60,731 nucleotides of DNA, taken from the NCBI GenBank assembly GCA_900319695.1, contig ONPN01000005.1:1-60731 (forward strand), read 5' to 3'. Below, in pieces: positions 1 to 7,722 of the stretch. This stretch comes from an uncultured Eubacteriales bacterium (GTDB lineage Bacteria; Bacillota; Clostridia; Oscillospirales; Oscillospiraceae). The position numbers and the translations under genes are program-made. Under the pieces are notes generated by a model, which saw only the letters and a list, made by a program, of their open reading frames with translations, made no database searches and had not been told where the DNA came from. Numbering within the stretch: position 1 is the first letter of the stretch; every line of letters starts with the position of its first letter.

Positions 1-1
1 C

Positions 2-79
2 AGTCTGGCGGAGGCCGGAGTACTGCCGGAGGAGCTGGAACAGCGCGTTCGGAAACTGTTTCTCAGAAAGCAAAAATAA
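2..79 (+). CDS. C-terminal tail of an unidentified protein (partial)
   Basis: An open frame enters from the left edge and ends at TAA 77-79. It encodes 25 residues, acidic then basic (AGVLPEELEQRVRKLF), which looks like the amphipathic end of a soluble protein. It is convergent with the flavodoxin-like gene at 158 and the hairpin at 81-130 lies between them. The fragment is too short to assign a family. I see it as real because of its sensible composition and its stop placed just before a terminator. Confidence 0.45.
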   Translation, partial: SLAEAGVLPEELEQRVRKLFLRKQK

Positions 80-80
80 C

Positions 81-130
81 AAAAAACACCGGCGGGAGCG
101 TCACCAACTCTGGTGTAGCTCTCGCCGGCG
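81..130 (-). terminator. Rho-independent terminator
   Basis: An 11-bp stem (89-99 with 118-128, one G-U pair) encloses a second 5-bp stem (102-106 with 111-115). Read on the minus strand it is followed by six T residues (the A run at 81-86). It ends the minus-strand operon that runs from 2550 to 158. Confidence 0.75.
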
Positions 131-157
131 CGTTGTTGTCATACTGCGGCTCAGCTT

Positions 158-568
158 TCAGTAGTACCATGTGTCATTCATGGTCAGGATAATGCCCACG
201 TCCACCCTGCCTGTGAAGTAATTGGAATAATCGTCGTAGGACAAGGCGCAGAAGTGCAGCCGCTCGATCAGGCCATGTACCTGGCTGGTGATGTCGCCCA
301 GATAGATCGGAGATCCGATGATCAGTGCGTCGGCAGCGAAGATGCGGTCGATCACGGGCGAAAGATCATCCTTCCAGAAGCATTTACACCGTTCTCCACC
401 CTTTCGCTTACACGCCATGCAGCTCCGGCATCCTGTGTAGGTCAAATCGTAGAGGTCTATGTACTCTGTTTCCGCACCGACTGACTCCGCACCCTTCTTC
501 GCTTCCTTCAGCATCAGAGCCGTGTTCCAGTTCTTGCGCGGGGAACCGTTCAGTATGATTGTTTTCAT
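158..568 (-). CDS. Flavodoxin-like FMN reductase family protein, shortened
   Basis: 136 residues. The N-terminus MKTIILNGSPRKNWNTALM is the FMN phosphate-binding loop of the NADPH-dependent FMN reductase/iron-sulfur flavoprotein family. A CRSCMACK cysteine cluster (about residues 47-54) and DALIIGSPIYLGDITSQ follow, as in that family. Such proteins usually have about 180-200 residues; this one stops after MNDTWYY, so the last third is missing. No continuation is evident before the terminator at 81-130. It is the last gene of a tightly packed operon, one base after the DUF5714 stop. It may bind FMN and move electrons, but the shortened end makes activity uncertain; it could be a decaying gene. 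Confidence 0.8.
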   Translation of the reverse strand: MKTIILNGSPRKNWNTALMLKEAKKGAESVGAETEYIDLYDLTYTGCRSCMACKRKGGERCKCFWKDDLSPVIDRIFAADALIIGSPIYLGDITSQVHGLIERLHFCALSYDDYSNYFTGRVDVGIILTMNDTWYY

Positions 569-569
569 C

Positions 570-1271
570 TCAGATCACTCCATGATTAACTTTATTAAAC
601 GGACACCGCTTTCCAATACACTGATTGTTCTGCGATGCATAATGACAGACAACCTCGGGTCTCTCCATTTCCACGCCAAATCGCTCCTTCACGAAGTCAA
701 TGGCCGACAGGATAGAGAGAAAGGAATCGCGCTTACAGCAGCGCGGACCGCCTATTTCTCCGATGGCTGTCAGAGACTTTGCCGTCATCTTATGGGATAA
801 AGCAAAGGGCTCCTGCGCAAGCGGCGTAGATTTGGAGATAATAGATACGAACATTCCTGAACTGATGCCCGCTCCGCAGGCTCCCCAGAAACCGCAAGCT
901 CCGCCAGGCACACTCTTACCTCGGCTTATCATCTCAGTCAATGCGGATGCCAGATCAATATCTCCTCCAGCATTCTTGTATGCTGTCAGTAGAGCCGCTC
1001 CTACCATCACATGGTGCTCTGGGCCATGCATATGGCAAAAGGGCAAAGCCATCATCTGTTCGATGATTTCCACAGGGTTCTTTGATGTGGCCGACAGACA
1101 CAGGCCAACAATTGTATCAAGACCAGCCATGTGGCACTCATTACAGACATAATGCCCATTGACGCATCGCGTCTTGCTGTTCTCCTTCTTGTGACAGATA
1201 GCACACTCCATCTCTTCATCTGATTCCAGATAGACGAGCGGAGCTTTGCAGATCAGACATTCTTCCTTCAT
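570..1271 (-). CDS. DUF5714 domain protein (cysteine-rich)
   Basis: 233 residues. The N-terminus is a zinc-ribbon-like segment with CLIC, CAIC and CNEC pairs (residues 5-46). A conserved body follows with FCHMHGPEHHVMVGAALL and GGACGFWGACGAGISSG, then CHYASQNNQCIGKRCPFN near the C-terminus. I recognise this as the DUF5714 family of clostridia and methanogens, whose reaction is unknown. The many cysteines and histidines suggest metal or Fe-S binding; that is inference. The start overlaps the rhodanese stop by four bases (ATGA), so the two are probably translationally coupled. The neighbours (rhodanese, flavodoxin) suggest sulfur or redox chemistry. Confidence 0.75.
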   Translation of the reverse strand: MKEECLICKAPLVYLESDEEMECAICHKKENSKTRCVNGHYVCNECHMAGLDTIVGLCLSATSKNPVEIIEQMMALPFCHMHGPEHHVMVGAALLTAYKNAGGDIDLASALTEMISRGKSVPGGACGFWGACGAGISSGMFVSIISKSTPLAQEPFALSHKMTAKSLTAIGEIGGPRCCKRDSFLSILSAIDFVKERFGVEMERPEVVCHYASQNNQCIGKRCPFNKVNHGVI

Positions 1272-1561
1272 CGTTCCACCTCTCCTTTATATCCGCTGAT
1301 CCCGCCGATGCTCTTCACAGTGTATCCCATCTTCTTCAGTATTCCCGCCGCCCGCTTGCTCCGGGTTCCACGCAGACAGTAGAGGAACAGCGGAGCGTTC
1401 TTAGGGAGGTTGGTTTGGCTGATGGTTGAAAGCGGAACATTGACCGCACCGGGGATGTGGAAAGACTGGAACTCATCTGCTTCCCGGACATCCACAAGGA
1501 TAGCCCCGGATGTAGCGCGGTATTCCTTCAAGCCTCTATTGATGTTTCCGAATAGGATCAT
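1268..1561 (-). CDS. Rhodanese-like sulfurtransferase domain protein
   Basis: 97 residues, a single rhodanese domain. ILVDVREADEFQSFHIPGAVNVP is the typical front half. The active loop is CLRGTRS (about residues 62-68) with the catalytic cysteine in place, and GGISGYKGEV closes the fold. Single-domain rhodaneses carry sulfane sulfur as a persulfide on this cysteine. The gene overlaps both neighbours by four bases (DUF1653 upstream, DUF5714 downstream), which suggests one transcript and coupled translation. It is presumably a cytoplasmic sulfur carrier for the DUF5714 or flavodoxin partner; that pairing is inference. Confidence 0.9.
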   Translation of the reverse strand: MILFGNINRGLKEYRATSGAILVDVREADEFQSFHIPGAVNVPLSTISQTNLPKNAPLFLYCLRGTRSKRAAGILKKMGYTVKSIGGISGYKGEVER

Positions 1562-2001
1562 AGTTCTGTTCCCTCCAACAGATCATACAGCGTATCCTGG
1601 GATAGCACACCGCGTTTCAGGTCGGGCGGAAGTTCACCCCTCTCATCCGCTTCGTAGTCCTCCCGCCACTGACCAGAGGTGTAGTAGGCATCCAAAAGGC
1701 GGAGTTTCTCCGGGGCGTGAGACACAGATGCTTCATCAAACAGCCGCTCATACCTCTCCACCCGCTCGATTCGATCCAAGCGGTAAAAGCGATGATAGGT
1801 CTTTCCTTCTCTGGTGACTTCTTCATTCCACATGGACGCAGGGCGAACCCAGATTCCGCCTTCACCGTAGAAGGCGCGATAAACAACCATCGGCTCCTCG
1901 GTCTCGGAATGCCGGGCAATCCCGATCACCTCATATTCGTTTCCTTTGAAGTGACGGTATCGGCCACAGGGAATGGATTGTACTGCTTCTTCGTAGGTCA
2001 T
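1558..2001 (-). CDS. DUF1653/DUF4298 two-domain protein
   Basis: 147 residues. Residues about 10-75 (GRYRHFKGNEYEVIGIARHS through GIWVRPASMWNE) match the DUF1653 small beta-barrel family. The C-terminal part (LLDAYYTSGQWREDYEADE, then LKRGVLSQDTLYDLL) resembles DUF4298. Neither has a defined biochemical role. The stop overlaps the rhodanese start. The start has a fair ribosome site (GGTGGAG) on the minus strand. Confidence 0.8.
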   Translation of the reverse strand: MTYEEAVQSIPCGRYRHFKGNEYEVIGIARHSETEEPMVVYRAFYGEGGIWVRPASMWNEEVTREGKTYHRFYRLDRIERVERYERLFDEASVSHAPEKLRLLDAYYTSGQWREDYEADERGELPPDLKRGVLSQDTLYDLLEGTEL

Positions 2002-2040
2002 ATCTCCACCACCTTATCCGCTTTCAAAACCAGGACGCAG

Positions 2041-2550
2041 TCACAAGTCACTCACTTTGCCCATCTTCCCCGCCCTGGTGAGTATTTCCCGTTGCAAGGT
2101 ATCAAAATCAGTCAATCCCCTCTCAATCTCAGCCAATGTCAGATCGGCGCTAAAGAAGATGTCTTTCAGCTCATCTTCGCTGATACGGCTCTCCAATCCC
2201 AAATACACAACACACAGGGCCGTTTCCATTGCAACCCGCCACACCTTCCTCTTGAAGGCTTCAAGTTCTACGGGGGATTTTACATACCGTGTATCCAGGT
2301 TCGGCCTGGAATAGCCGAGCGCCTTCTCCGCTCTGGCAAGCATCGCTCTATTCGCGGGCTTATCTGTATTCTTATTCACATAGGCGCTCACAGCATCAGC
2401 CAGCGGCGGTAGATCATACCCACGATCCAACAACGGACCAGCGACCAGCAGCCATGCGTGAGCCATGTCATCCTTCATGGCTTCTTCGATTATCGCGTTC
2501 TTATTTATTGCATTCCGGGGTAATGGTATCCTGCGCGGGTTGTCGTACAA
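2041..2550 (-). CDS. Hypothetical protein, first gene of the DUF5714 operon
   Basis: About 169 residues if it starts at TTG 2550; no good ribosome site is seen there, and an in-frame ATG at 2478 is an alternative giving 145 residues. It is mostly helical with no signal peptide or membrane segment. I do not recognise the family. It lies 39 bases upstream of the DUF1653 gene on the same strand and is probably in the same transcript. Confidence 0.6.
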   Translation of the reverse strand: MYDNPRRIPLPRNAINKNAIIEEAMKDDMAHAWLLVAGPLLDRGYDLPPLADAVSAYVNKNTDKPANRAMLARAEKALGYSRPNLDTRYVKSPVELEAFKRKVWRVAMETALCVVYLGLESRISEDELKDIFFSADLTLAEIERGLTDFDTLQREILTRAGKMGKVSDL

Positions 2551-2560
2551 TTCTTTAAAG

Positions 2561-2589
2561 TTTTAATATTTCTGCCGGTATGATATAAT
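2561..2589 (+). promoter_or_regulatory. Possible promoter for the AbrB gene
   Basis: A perfect TATAAT lies at 2584-2589, 36 bases before the AbrB start, with a poor TTTTAA at the -35 position (2561-2566), spacing 17. The strong -10 in an AT-rich gap between divergent genes supports it; the -35 is weak. Confidence 0.4.
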
Positions 2590-2625
2590 GATTTTAGCCA
2601 AAGTTATGATCGGAGGCTGATTCAT

Positions 2626-2859
2626 ATGAAAAGTACTGGAATAGTCAGAAAAGTTGACGAGCTCGGTCGAATTGTTATCCCCATTGAGATGCGCCGCACA
2701 GTCGGAGTTGATAACCGTGACCCGGTTGAAATGATTATCGATGGAAAGAACATCATTCTCCGCAAATATGCGCCGGGCTGCGTATTCTGTGGAAATCCGA
2801 AGGGAATCATCGAATACGCGGGTAAGCGAGTATGCCGGGATTGTATAAGAGGTATGTAG
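2626..2859 (+). CDS. AbrB/SpoVT-type transcriptional regulator with zinc-ribbon tail
   Basis: 77 residues. Residues 1-45 (STGIVRKVDELGRIVIPIEM) are the AbrB/MazE swapped-hairpin DNA-binding domain that forms dimers and acts as a transition-state regulator. The C-terminus has CVFC (residues 50-53) and CRDC (70-73), a small zinc-ribbon seen in many clostridial AbrB proteins. RBS GGAGG precedes the ATG. It is transcribed alone, between a divergent operon and a strong terminator. Its targets cannot be read from the sequence. Confidence 0.92.
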   Translation: MKSTGIVRKVDELGRIVIPIEMRRTVGVDNRDPVEMIIDGKNIILRKYAPGCVFCGNPKGIIEYAGKRVCRDCIRGM

Positions 2860-2860
2860 T

Positions 2861-2895
2861 CGCTGGAGTTCATTATACTCCAGCGGTTTTTGTTT
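2861..2895 (+). terminator. Rho-independent terminator of the AbrB gene
   Basis: An 8-bp perfect stem (2861-2868 with 2878-2885, CGCTGGAG) with a 9-base loop, followed by GTTTTTGTTT. It starts one base after the AbrB stop codon. Confidence 0.9.
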
Positions 2896-3012
2896 GTAAA
2901 ATAGAAAAATGCCCTGCGTACCGTCACCCCGAAAAGTGAGGTGGGGATAAGTTTCTTTACAGCCTATTCACATAATCAGCATTTTCCAGTGTTATGTAAC
3001 CTGTCAAGCAAT

Positions 3013-3054
3013 AAAACCAGCCTATCATTTCATGTACTGTGATAGACTGGTTTT
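3013..3054. terminator. Bidirectional terminator
   Basis: A 15-bp stem (3013-3027 with 3040-3054, one mismatch or G-U pair) with A residues on the left and TTTT on the right, so it can act in both directions. It lies downstream of the HTH-DUF6465 gene (minus strand). The rest of 2896-3099 shows nothing else. Confidence 0.75.
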
Positions 3055-3099
3055 AATCTTAGGACGTGTTGCTCGATCAATCTTTGTTACGAGCTGCTT

Positions 3100-3864
3100 T
3101 TACCAGATATCCTTATTCCCTGTTTCGTTTCCTTTGACCCAGTAGAGCTTGTTCTGGTCAATGCGAACGTAGATCTTGTCTACTTCGCCGACCAGCGTTT
3201 TGACTGCGTCAACCGTTATCTCGCCGCCAAACGGAGACTGGAGGATGACGGTTGGCGGAGCTTTCTTCGGTGCGTGCTTCTCAGCGGCAGCCTTTTTCGG
3301 CGTGGCTTTCTTCGTCGCCTTCTTCTCCTTTGCGGGAGCGCCAGGCGCGGCAGCTTCGGCCGTCACAGTTTCGGCGGATTTCTTAGGCGCGGCCTTTTTC
3401 GGCGCAGCCTTCTTCTCCTTAGCGGGAACGTCAGTCGTAGCGACTTCGACGACAACAGACTCGGCGGCCTTGTCAGCAATCTTCTTAGCCGTGGTCTTTT
3501 TTTCAGGCTTCTTCTCCGGCGCCGGAGCGGCAGGTGTGGCAACCTCGGCAGCCTTCTCATCAACTGCGGACTCGACGTCGTCTTTCTTCTCCAGCGCGGG
3601 AGCCGTATCGGGCTCAGCCAGTTTCTTCGGCGCGGCCTTCTTCTCTACTACCGTAGTCTCAACGGGAGCAACGGCTTTCTTTTCCGGTGCGGGAGCAGTG
3701 GTCACTTCTTCCCCATACACTTCCTTAATCTTGGCGCTCATCTTGGGGCTGAGTTTAATCCTGCCTGCTTCAATCCCGGAGATCGCATTGCTGCTGACGC
3801 CGAGCGACCTTGCAAGCGCAGACTGCGTAAGATTGTATTTTTCGCGGAGTTTTTTGATGGTCAT
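3100..3864 (-). CDS. HTH (XRE) protein with histone-H1-like linker and DUF6465 C-domain
   Basis: 254 residues in three parts. Residues 1-55 are a Cro/C1-type helix-turn-helix (LREKYNLTQSALARSLGVSS). Residues about 56-205 are a low-complexity Ala/Lys/Pro/Glu linker with repeated KKAAPKK and APAKEKK blocks, like eukaryotic histone H1 tails. Residues about 206-254 (ILQSPFGGEITVDAV to KLYWVKGNETGNKDIW) are a DUF6465 domain, also found in the 88-residue protein at 37626. RBS GGGAAGG lies nine bases before ATG. I infer a sequence-specific or chromosome-coating DNA-binding protein. Confidence 0.8.
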   Translation of the reverse strand: MTIKKLREKYNLTQSALARSLGVSSNAISGIEAGRIKLSPKMSAKIKEVYGEEVTTAPAPEKKAVAPVETTVVEKKAAPKKLAEPDTAPALEKKDDVESAVDEKAAEVATPAAPAPEKKPEKKTTAKKIADKAAESVVVEVATTDVPAKEKKAAPKKAAPKKSAETVTAEAAAPGAPAKEKKATKKATPKKAAAEKHAPKKAPPTVILQSPFGGEITVDAVKTLVGEVDKIYVRIDQNKLYWVKGNETGNKDIW

Positions 3865-3951
3865 GGTGTGATTCCTTCCCTATAAAATAGTAGTTTGTGA
3901 TATTCTTCAACTGATCATTCGGATTGGCTGATTCGGTTCTTTCTCAGCCCA

Positions 3952-4650
3952 TTAACCGTAAGCGAACGGTGTAACCAGATGATAATACCAGTCAGCTCCA
4001 GCGATGGATGCTATCTTTACAATGGTTTCCACGGCTCCCACGCCATCGATAAAAATTGGCTGGTCCATATCCGCCCAAGCGAGAGTCTTTTGCAGCATCT
4101 CATCCATTCCTGCCTGTTCCCGGATATTCTCGGGGATGTCCTTATACATATCCTCAAACATGAGCTGTACTTTTTCGCGCAGGTTGGCGAGGTATTCTTC
4201 TTCCGAGATTCCAAGCTCATTAAGGATCATTTCGTTTGTAACGCGCTTATTACTGTCGAAATCATATCCGTAAACGGCGTAGTCTGTAAAACCGCCATTT
4301 GAATCTGCCTTTATCAGGAGGAAAAGCTGATCCCCATGCCAGTATGGGTGCCACTCAACATGCCAGCTCCAGAGTGAATAGCCCTCCTTCATATTGGAAA
4401 GCTGTCCTTCCACTGCGGACCCGAAGCGTTCCCTAATCTCTTTGTTGATCGCCTTTGCGGCTTCGGAATCAGCGTTCATCTGAGGAACGTGGTATGCGTA
4501 ACTCTCTGTATTACCGACGGAATCCGAGTATACGCCCTCCGTGCTGTACAGTTCGGATAGAGCGTTCGGCTGCGGAGCATCAGCTGCTGCGGATGAGGGA
4601 AAGGTCGCCAGCGATGCCACCAAAAGAGCTGTTGAAAGAATACGTTTCAT
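3952..4650 (-). CDS. Secreted protein, possibly DUF3298/RsiV-like
   Basis: 232 residues with a clear signal peptide (MKRILSTALLVASLATFPSSAAA), AAGGAG six bases before ATG. The mature part has YAYHVPQMNADSEAAKAINKEI, followed by a beta-rich middle (LFLLIKADSNGGFTDYAVYG). This pattern resembles DUF4163/DUF3298 extracellular domains such as the RsiV lysozyme sensor, but without the membrane anchor. The match is by overall look only. It stands alone, with its own terminator signals on both sides. Confidence 0.6.
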   Translation of the reverse strand: MKRILSTALLVASLATFPSSAAADAPQPNALSELYSTEGVYSDSVGNTESYAYHVPQMNADSEAAKAINKEIRERFGSAVEGQLSNMKEGYSLWSWHVEWHPYWHGDQLFLLIKADSNGGFTDYAVYGYDFDSNKRVTNEMILNELGISEEEYLANLREKVQLMFEDMYKDIPENIREQAGMDEMLQKTLAWADMDQPIFIDGVGAVETIVKIASIAGADWYYHLVTPFAYG

Positions 4651-4796
4651 ATTTGACTCCTTAATACTTCTAATACTACTCTCCGATAAAAAGCAGACAA
4701 AGTCTGGTTTTTACAGCGCGTCAGCGCGTCGGAGAGTGTATGAGACGTCCTCTGTGCTTTTCAGCGCAGAGGGGCGACGCGTCAAGCGGCGCCTTC

Positions 4797-4822
4797 CCAA
4801 TGAAAAGACAACTTTTCATTGG
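4797..4822 (-). terminator. Terminator of the oligopeptide ABC operon
   Basis: An 11-bp perfect stem (4797-4807 with 4812-4822) with an ACAA loop, just downstream of the last ABC gene on the minus strand. A second GC-rich hairpin follows at 4749-4772. Confidence 0.65.
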
Positions 4823-4846
4823 AAAACAGTATCATAGACAATGCTG

Positions 4847-5818
4847 CTAAGCTTCTGTCTGTACCGATTCGGCGCGATGGCAGGCGACCTGCACGCCGCC
4901 GAAGTCTCTGAGTGCCGGTTCCTCCCCGGCGCAGCGCTCCGTCGCAAAGGGACAGCGCGTGCGGAAGCGGCACCCGGAGGGAGGGTCCGCCGGACTGGGC
5001 GGCTCGCCTTTCAAAAGGCGGCGCTCTTTTCCGCGCTGAGACGGGTTCGGCACCGGCACCGCGTCCAGCAGGAAGCGTGTATAGGGGTGCCGCGGATGCC
5101 GATAGACCTCCTCTGTCGGTCCGATCTCGCAGAGCTTTCCCAGAAACATGACACATACGCGGTCCGAGAGATAGCGCACAACGGACAGATCATGGCTGAT
5201 AAACAGAAAGGTCAGGCCCCGGGACGCCTTGAGTTCCTTCAAAAGGTTCAGAATCTGATTCTGCACCGACACGTCCAGCGCTGAGACCGGCTCGTCACAG
5301 ACGATGAAGGCCGGGTTCGCGGCGATGGCCCGGGCGATGCCGATGCGCTGGCGCTGCCCGCCGGAAAACTGGTGCGGATAGCGGTACAGAAACTCCTCCG
5401 GCAGTCCCACCGCGCGAAGCAGCTCCTGTACCCGCGCCGTCACCGCCTCCCGGCTTTCACACAGCCGCCAGGTCTCGAGCGGCTCCGAGATGAGGTCACG
5501 CACCGTCATCCGGGGGTCCAGCGAGGCGTAAGGATCCTGAAAGATAAGCTGCAATTCCTTGCGCAGCGGCTTGAATTCCCGCTCCCGCATGGCCGTGACA
5601 CTCTGCCCGCGAAACAGCACTTCGCCGGATGTCGGCTGCATCGTGCGGATCATCAGCCTGCCGAGAGTGGATTTCCCGCAGCCGGATTCCCCGACGAGGC
5701 TGAGGGTTTCGTTCCTGTAAATATGCAGGGATACGCCGGACACAGCGTGCACGCGCTTTCCGCCGGCAGCGGGAAACTCCTTGGTAAGCTCCCGCGCTTC
5801 GAGCAATATTTCGCTCAT
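4847..5818 (-). CDS. Oligopeptide/dipeptide ABC transporter ATP-binding protein (OppF/DppF type)
   Basis: 323 residues from ATG 5818, which overlaps the upstream ATPase stop by four bases. Walker A is [12 protein letters not shown] (about residues 46-57), the signature is FSGGQRQRIGIARAI, Walker B FIVCDEPVSALD, and the H-loop is ISHDLSVV. The oligopeptide-type C-terminal region with HPRHPYT and a cysteine cluster (CRFRTRCPFATERC, then CH) is present; in this subfamily that region can bind Fe-S. It is the second ATPase of the importer. A longer frame to 5941 exists but would overlap the neighbour by 127 bases. Confidence 0.93.
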   Translation of the reverse strand: MSEILLEARELTKEFPAAGGKRVHAVSGVSLHIYRNETLSLVGESGCGKSTLGRLMIRTMQPTSGEVLFRGQSVTAMREREFKPLRKELQLIFQDPYASLDPRMTVRDLISEPLETWRLCESREAVTARVQELLRAVGLPEEFLYRYPHQFSGGQRQRIGIARAIAANPAFIVCDEPVSALDVSVQNQILNLLKELKASRGLTFLFISHDLSVVRYLSDRVCVMFLGKLCEIGPTEEVYRHPRHPYTRFLLDAVPVPNPSQRGKERRLLKGEPPSPADPPSGCRFRTRCPFATERCAGEEPALRDFGGVQVACHRAESVQTEA

Positions 5819-6792
5819 CGCGCTCCCCCCTCTCCTGCGAGAAAGCAGCGGACTTTGTGGCCGGGCTCCGTCTCCGCAAGCGCAGGGAGTCTCCTCTCGC
5901 AGTCGGAGCGGCAGGACGCGCAGCGAAGGGAGAAGCTGCATCCCGCGGGCAGGTGCAGCAGATTCGGCACCACGCCGGGGATGGTCTCCAGCGCGTCGCC
6001 GCCCTCCCGCAGAGAAGCGACCGCACGGAAAAGCCCGCGGGTATAGGGGTGCCGGGGCCGTTCAAAAAGCGCTTCCGTCCCGGCTTGCTCGACAATGCGC
6101 CCGGCGTACATCACAAAGACGTAGTCGCAGACGCGGGCAATAACGCCCAGGTTATGGCTGATGAGCAGCACACTGACACCCGCGTCCCGCAGGCGTTCCA
6201 GCAGGCTCAGAATCTGCGCCTCCACGGTCACGTCCAGAGCCGTCGTCGGCTCATCGGCGATCAGGAGCTTCGGTCGGCACACCGCAGCCATGGCGATCAG
6301 CACGCGCTGACGCAGGCCGCCGGAGAGTTGATGCGGATAGCAGTCATAGCGCGCCTCCGGCTCCGGGATTTCAACCTCCCGGAAGATCTCCAGCACCCTT
6401 GCCTTCGCCTCCTCCCGCGTGCAGTCCGTGTGCAGAAGGACGGCCTCCTCCACCTGTCTGCCAACCCTCATCACGGGATTCAGGCTGGTCATCGGCTCCT
6501 GAAAGATCATGGAGATCTCCGAGCCCCGCAGCTTTCGCCGCTCACGCTCCGGCAAAGCGCTGATTTCCCGCCCGTCCAGAAGGACGGAGCCGCCTGTGAC
6601 CTTTCCGGGATAGCGCACAAGCCCCATCACCGCACGCGCGGTCATGCTCTTGCCGCAGCCGGATTCGCCCACGATGCCCACAATGCTCCCCCTCGGCACC
6701 GTGAGGGACACATCGTCCACAGGCCGTATCGTCCCCTTCGCCGTCTGAAAGCAGACCGTGAGGCCGCGCACGTCCAGGATTTTTTCTTCCAT
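5815..6792 (-). CDS. Oligopeptide/dipeptide ABC transporter ATP-binding protein (OppD/DppD type)
   Basis: 325 residues. Walker [14 protein letters not shown]-loop in [12 protein letters not shown], signature [14 protein letters not shown], Walker [14 protein letters not shown]-loop ISHNLGV. The C-terminal HPYTRGLF and [15 protein letters not shown] region is typical of the OppD/DppD family. It powers uptake together with the OppF-type partner, with which it overlaps by four bases. It follows the permease genes by 12 bases. Confidence 0.93.
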   Translation of the reverse strand: MEEKILDVRGLTVCFQTAKGTIRPVDDVSLTVPRGSIVGIVGESGCGKSMTARAVMGLVRYPGKVTGGSVLLDGREISALPERERRKLRGSEISMIFQEPMTSLNPVMRVGRQVEEAVLLHTDCTREEAKARVLEIFREVEIPEPEARYDCYPHQLSGGLRQRVLIAMAAVCRPKLLIADEPTTALDVTVEAQILSLLERLRDAGVSVLLISHNLGVIARVCDYVFVMYAGRIVEQAGTEALFERPRHPYTRGLFRAVASLREGGDALETIPGVVPNLLHLPAGCSFSLRCASCRSDCERRLPALAETEPGHKVRCFLAGEGGAR

Positions 6793-6804
6793 CGTCGTCT
6801 CCCG

Positions 6805-7719
6805 TCACTGTTTTTTCTGCCGGGGGTCCAGCACGTCCAGCAGTCCGTTTCCCAGAAAGTTGAAGGCCAGCACGATCAGCATGATCGCCGCGCCCGGCGC
6901 GAAGCACAGCCATGGCGCGCTGTACAGGTACTGTCTGCCGGTGTTGATCATCAAGCCCCAGGAGGCGTTCGGCGGCTGAATACCAAGCCCCAGAAAGCTC
7001 AGGCTGCTCTCCGTCAGGATTGAGGCGGGGATGTTCAGCGTGAAGAGCACCAGCAGGGTCGGTAGGCAGTTCGGCAGGATGTGCCGCCGCATGATTTTAT
7101 CCTTTGAAACGCCGATAACACGCGCGGCCTCCACAAATTCACTGTTTTTCAGTTTCAGGGTCTGGGCGCGCACCACGCGGGCGACATTCGCCCAGCTGAC
7201 CAGCGTGAGCGTCAGAAACACGTTGACGATCCCCCCGCCAAGGGAGTACATGATCACCATGGCGAGGAGCATCGACGGGAACGCCAGCGTCACGTCCGCC
7301 GTGCGCATGATGAGCGTGTCGACGATCCCGCCCCGGTACCCGGCGATCACACCGAGCAGGGAGCCAAGGAGCAGACTCAAAAGCGCCGGAACCACGCCGA
7401 TGAGCAGGGAGACGCGCGCGCCGTAGAGAAGGCGCGTCAGCTCGTCCCGCCCCCCCTCGTCCGTCCCGAGCAAATGCGCCGCCGACGGGGCTGACAGGCG
7501 GTGTAGCAGATCCATGCTGTTTTCGTCATACGGCGTCAAAAACGGCGCGAGTACCGCCGCCAGAACCATCAGCACGATCAGAACAAAGGAAAAAACGGCC
7601 GTTTTGTTCTCCCGGGCCATGCGGCGCATCAGATCCCAAAAGCGCTCCTCCTCGCCGAGCTGGCTTTGCAGCCGGAGATCCGCGGCGTTTTCCAGCCGCT
7701 CACGTTTTCTTCCCGGCAC
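6805..7719 (-). CDS. Oligopeptide/dipeptide ABC transporter permease (OppC/DppC type)
   Basis: 304 residues. About six membrane helices with the family EAA loop (FVEAARVIGVSKDKIMRRHI). The N-terminal soluble stretch before the first helix is usual for OppC/DppC. LLGTDEGGRDELTRLLYGAR is the conserved OppC motif. It is three bases after the partner permease, so the two are co-transcribed. Confidence 0.93.
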   Translation of the reverse strand: MPGRKRERLENAADLRLQSQLGEEERFWDLMRRMARENKTAVFSFVLIVLMVLAAVLAPFLTPYDENSMDLLHRLSAPSAAHLLGTDEGGRDELTRLLYGARVSLLIGVVPALLSLLLGSLLGVIAGYRGGIVDTLIMRTADVTLAFPSMLLAMVIMYSLGGGIVNVFLTLTLVSWANVARVVRAQTLKLKNSEFVEAARVIGVSKDKIMRRHILPNCLPTLLVLFTLNIPASILTESSLSFLGLGIQPPNASWGLMINTGRQYLYSAPWLCFAPGAAIMLIVLAFNFLGNGLLDVLDPRQKKQ

Positions 7720-7722
7720 GGC

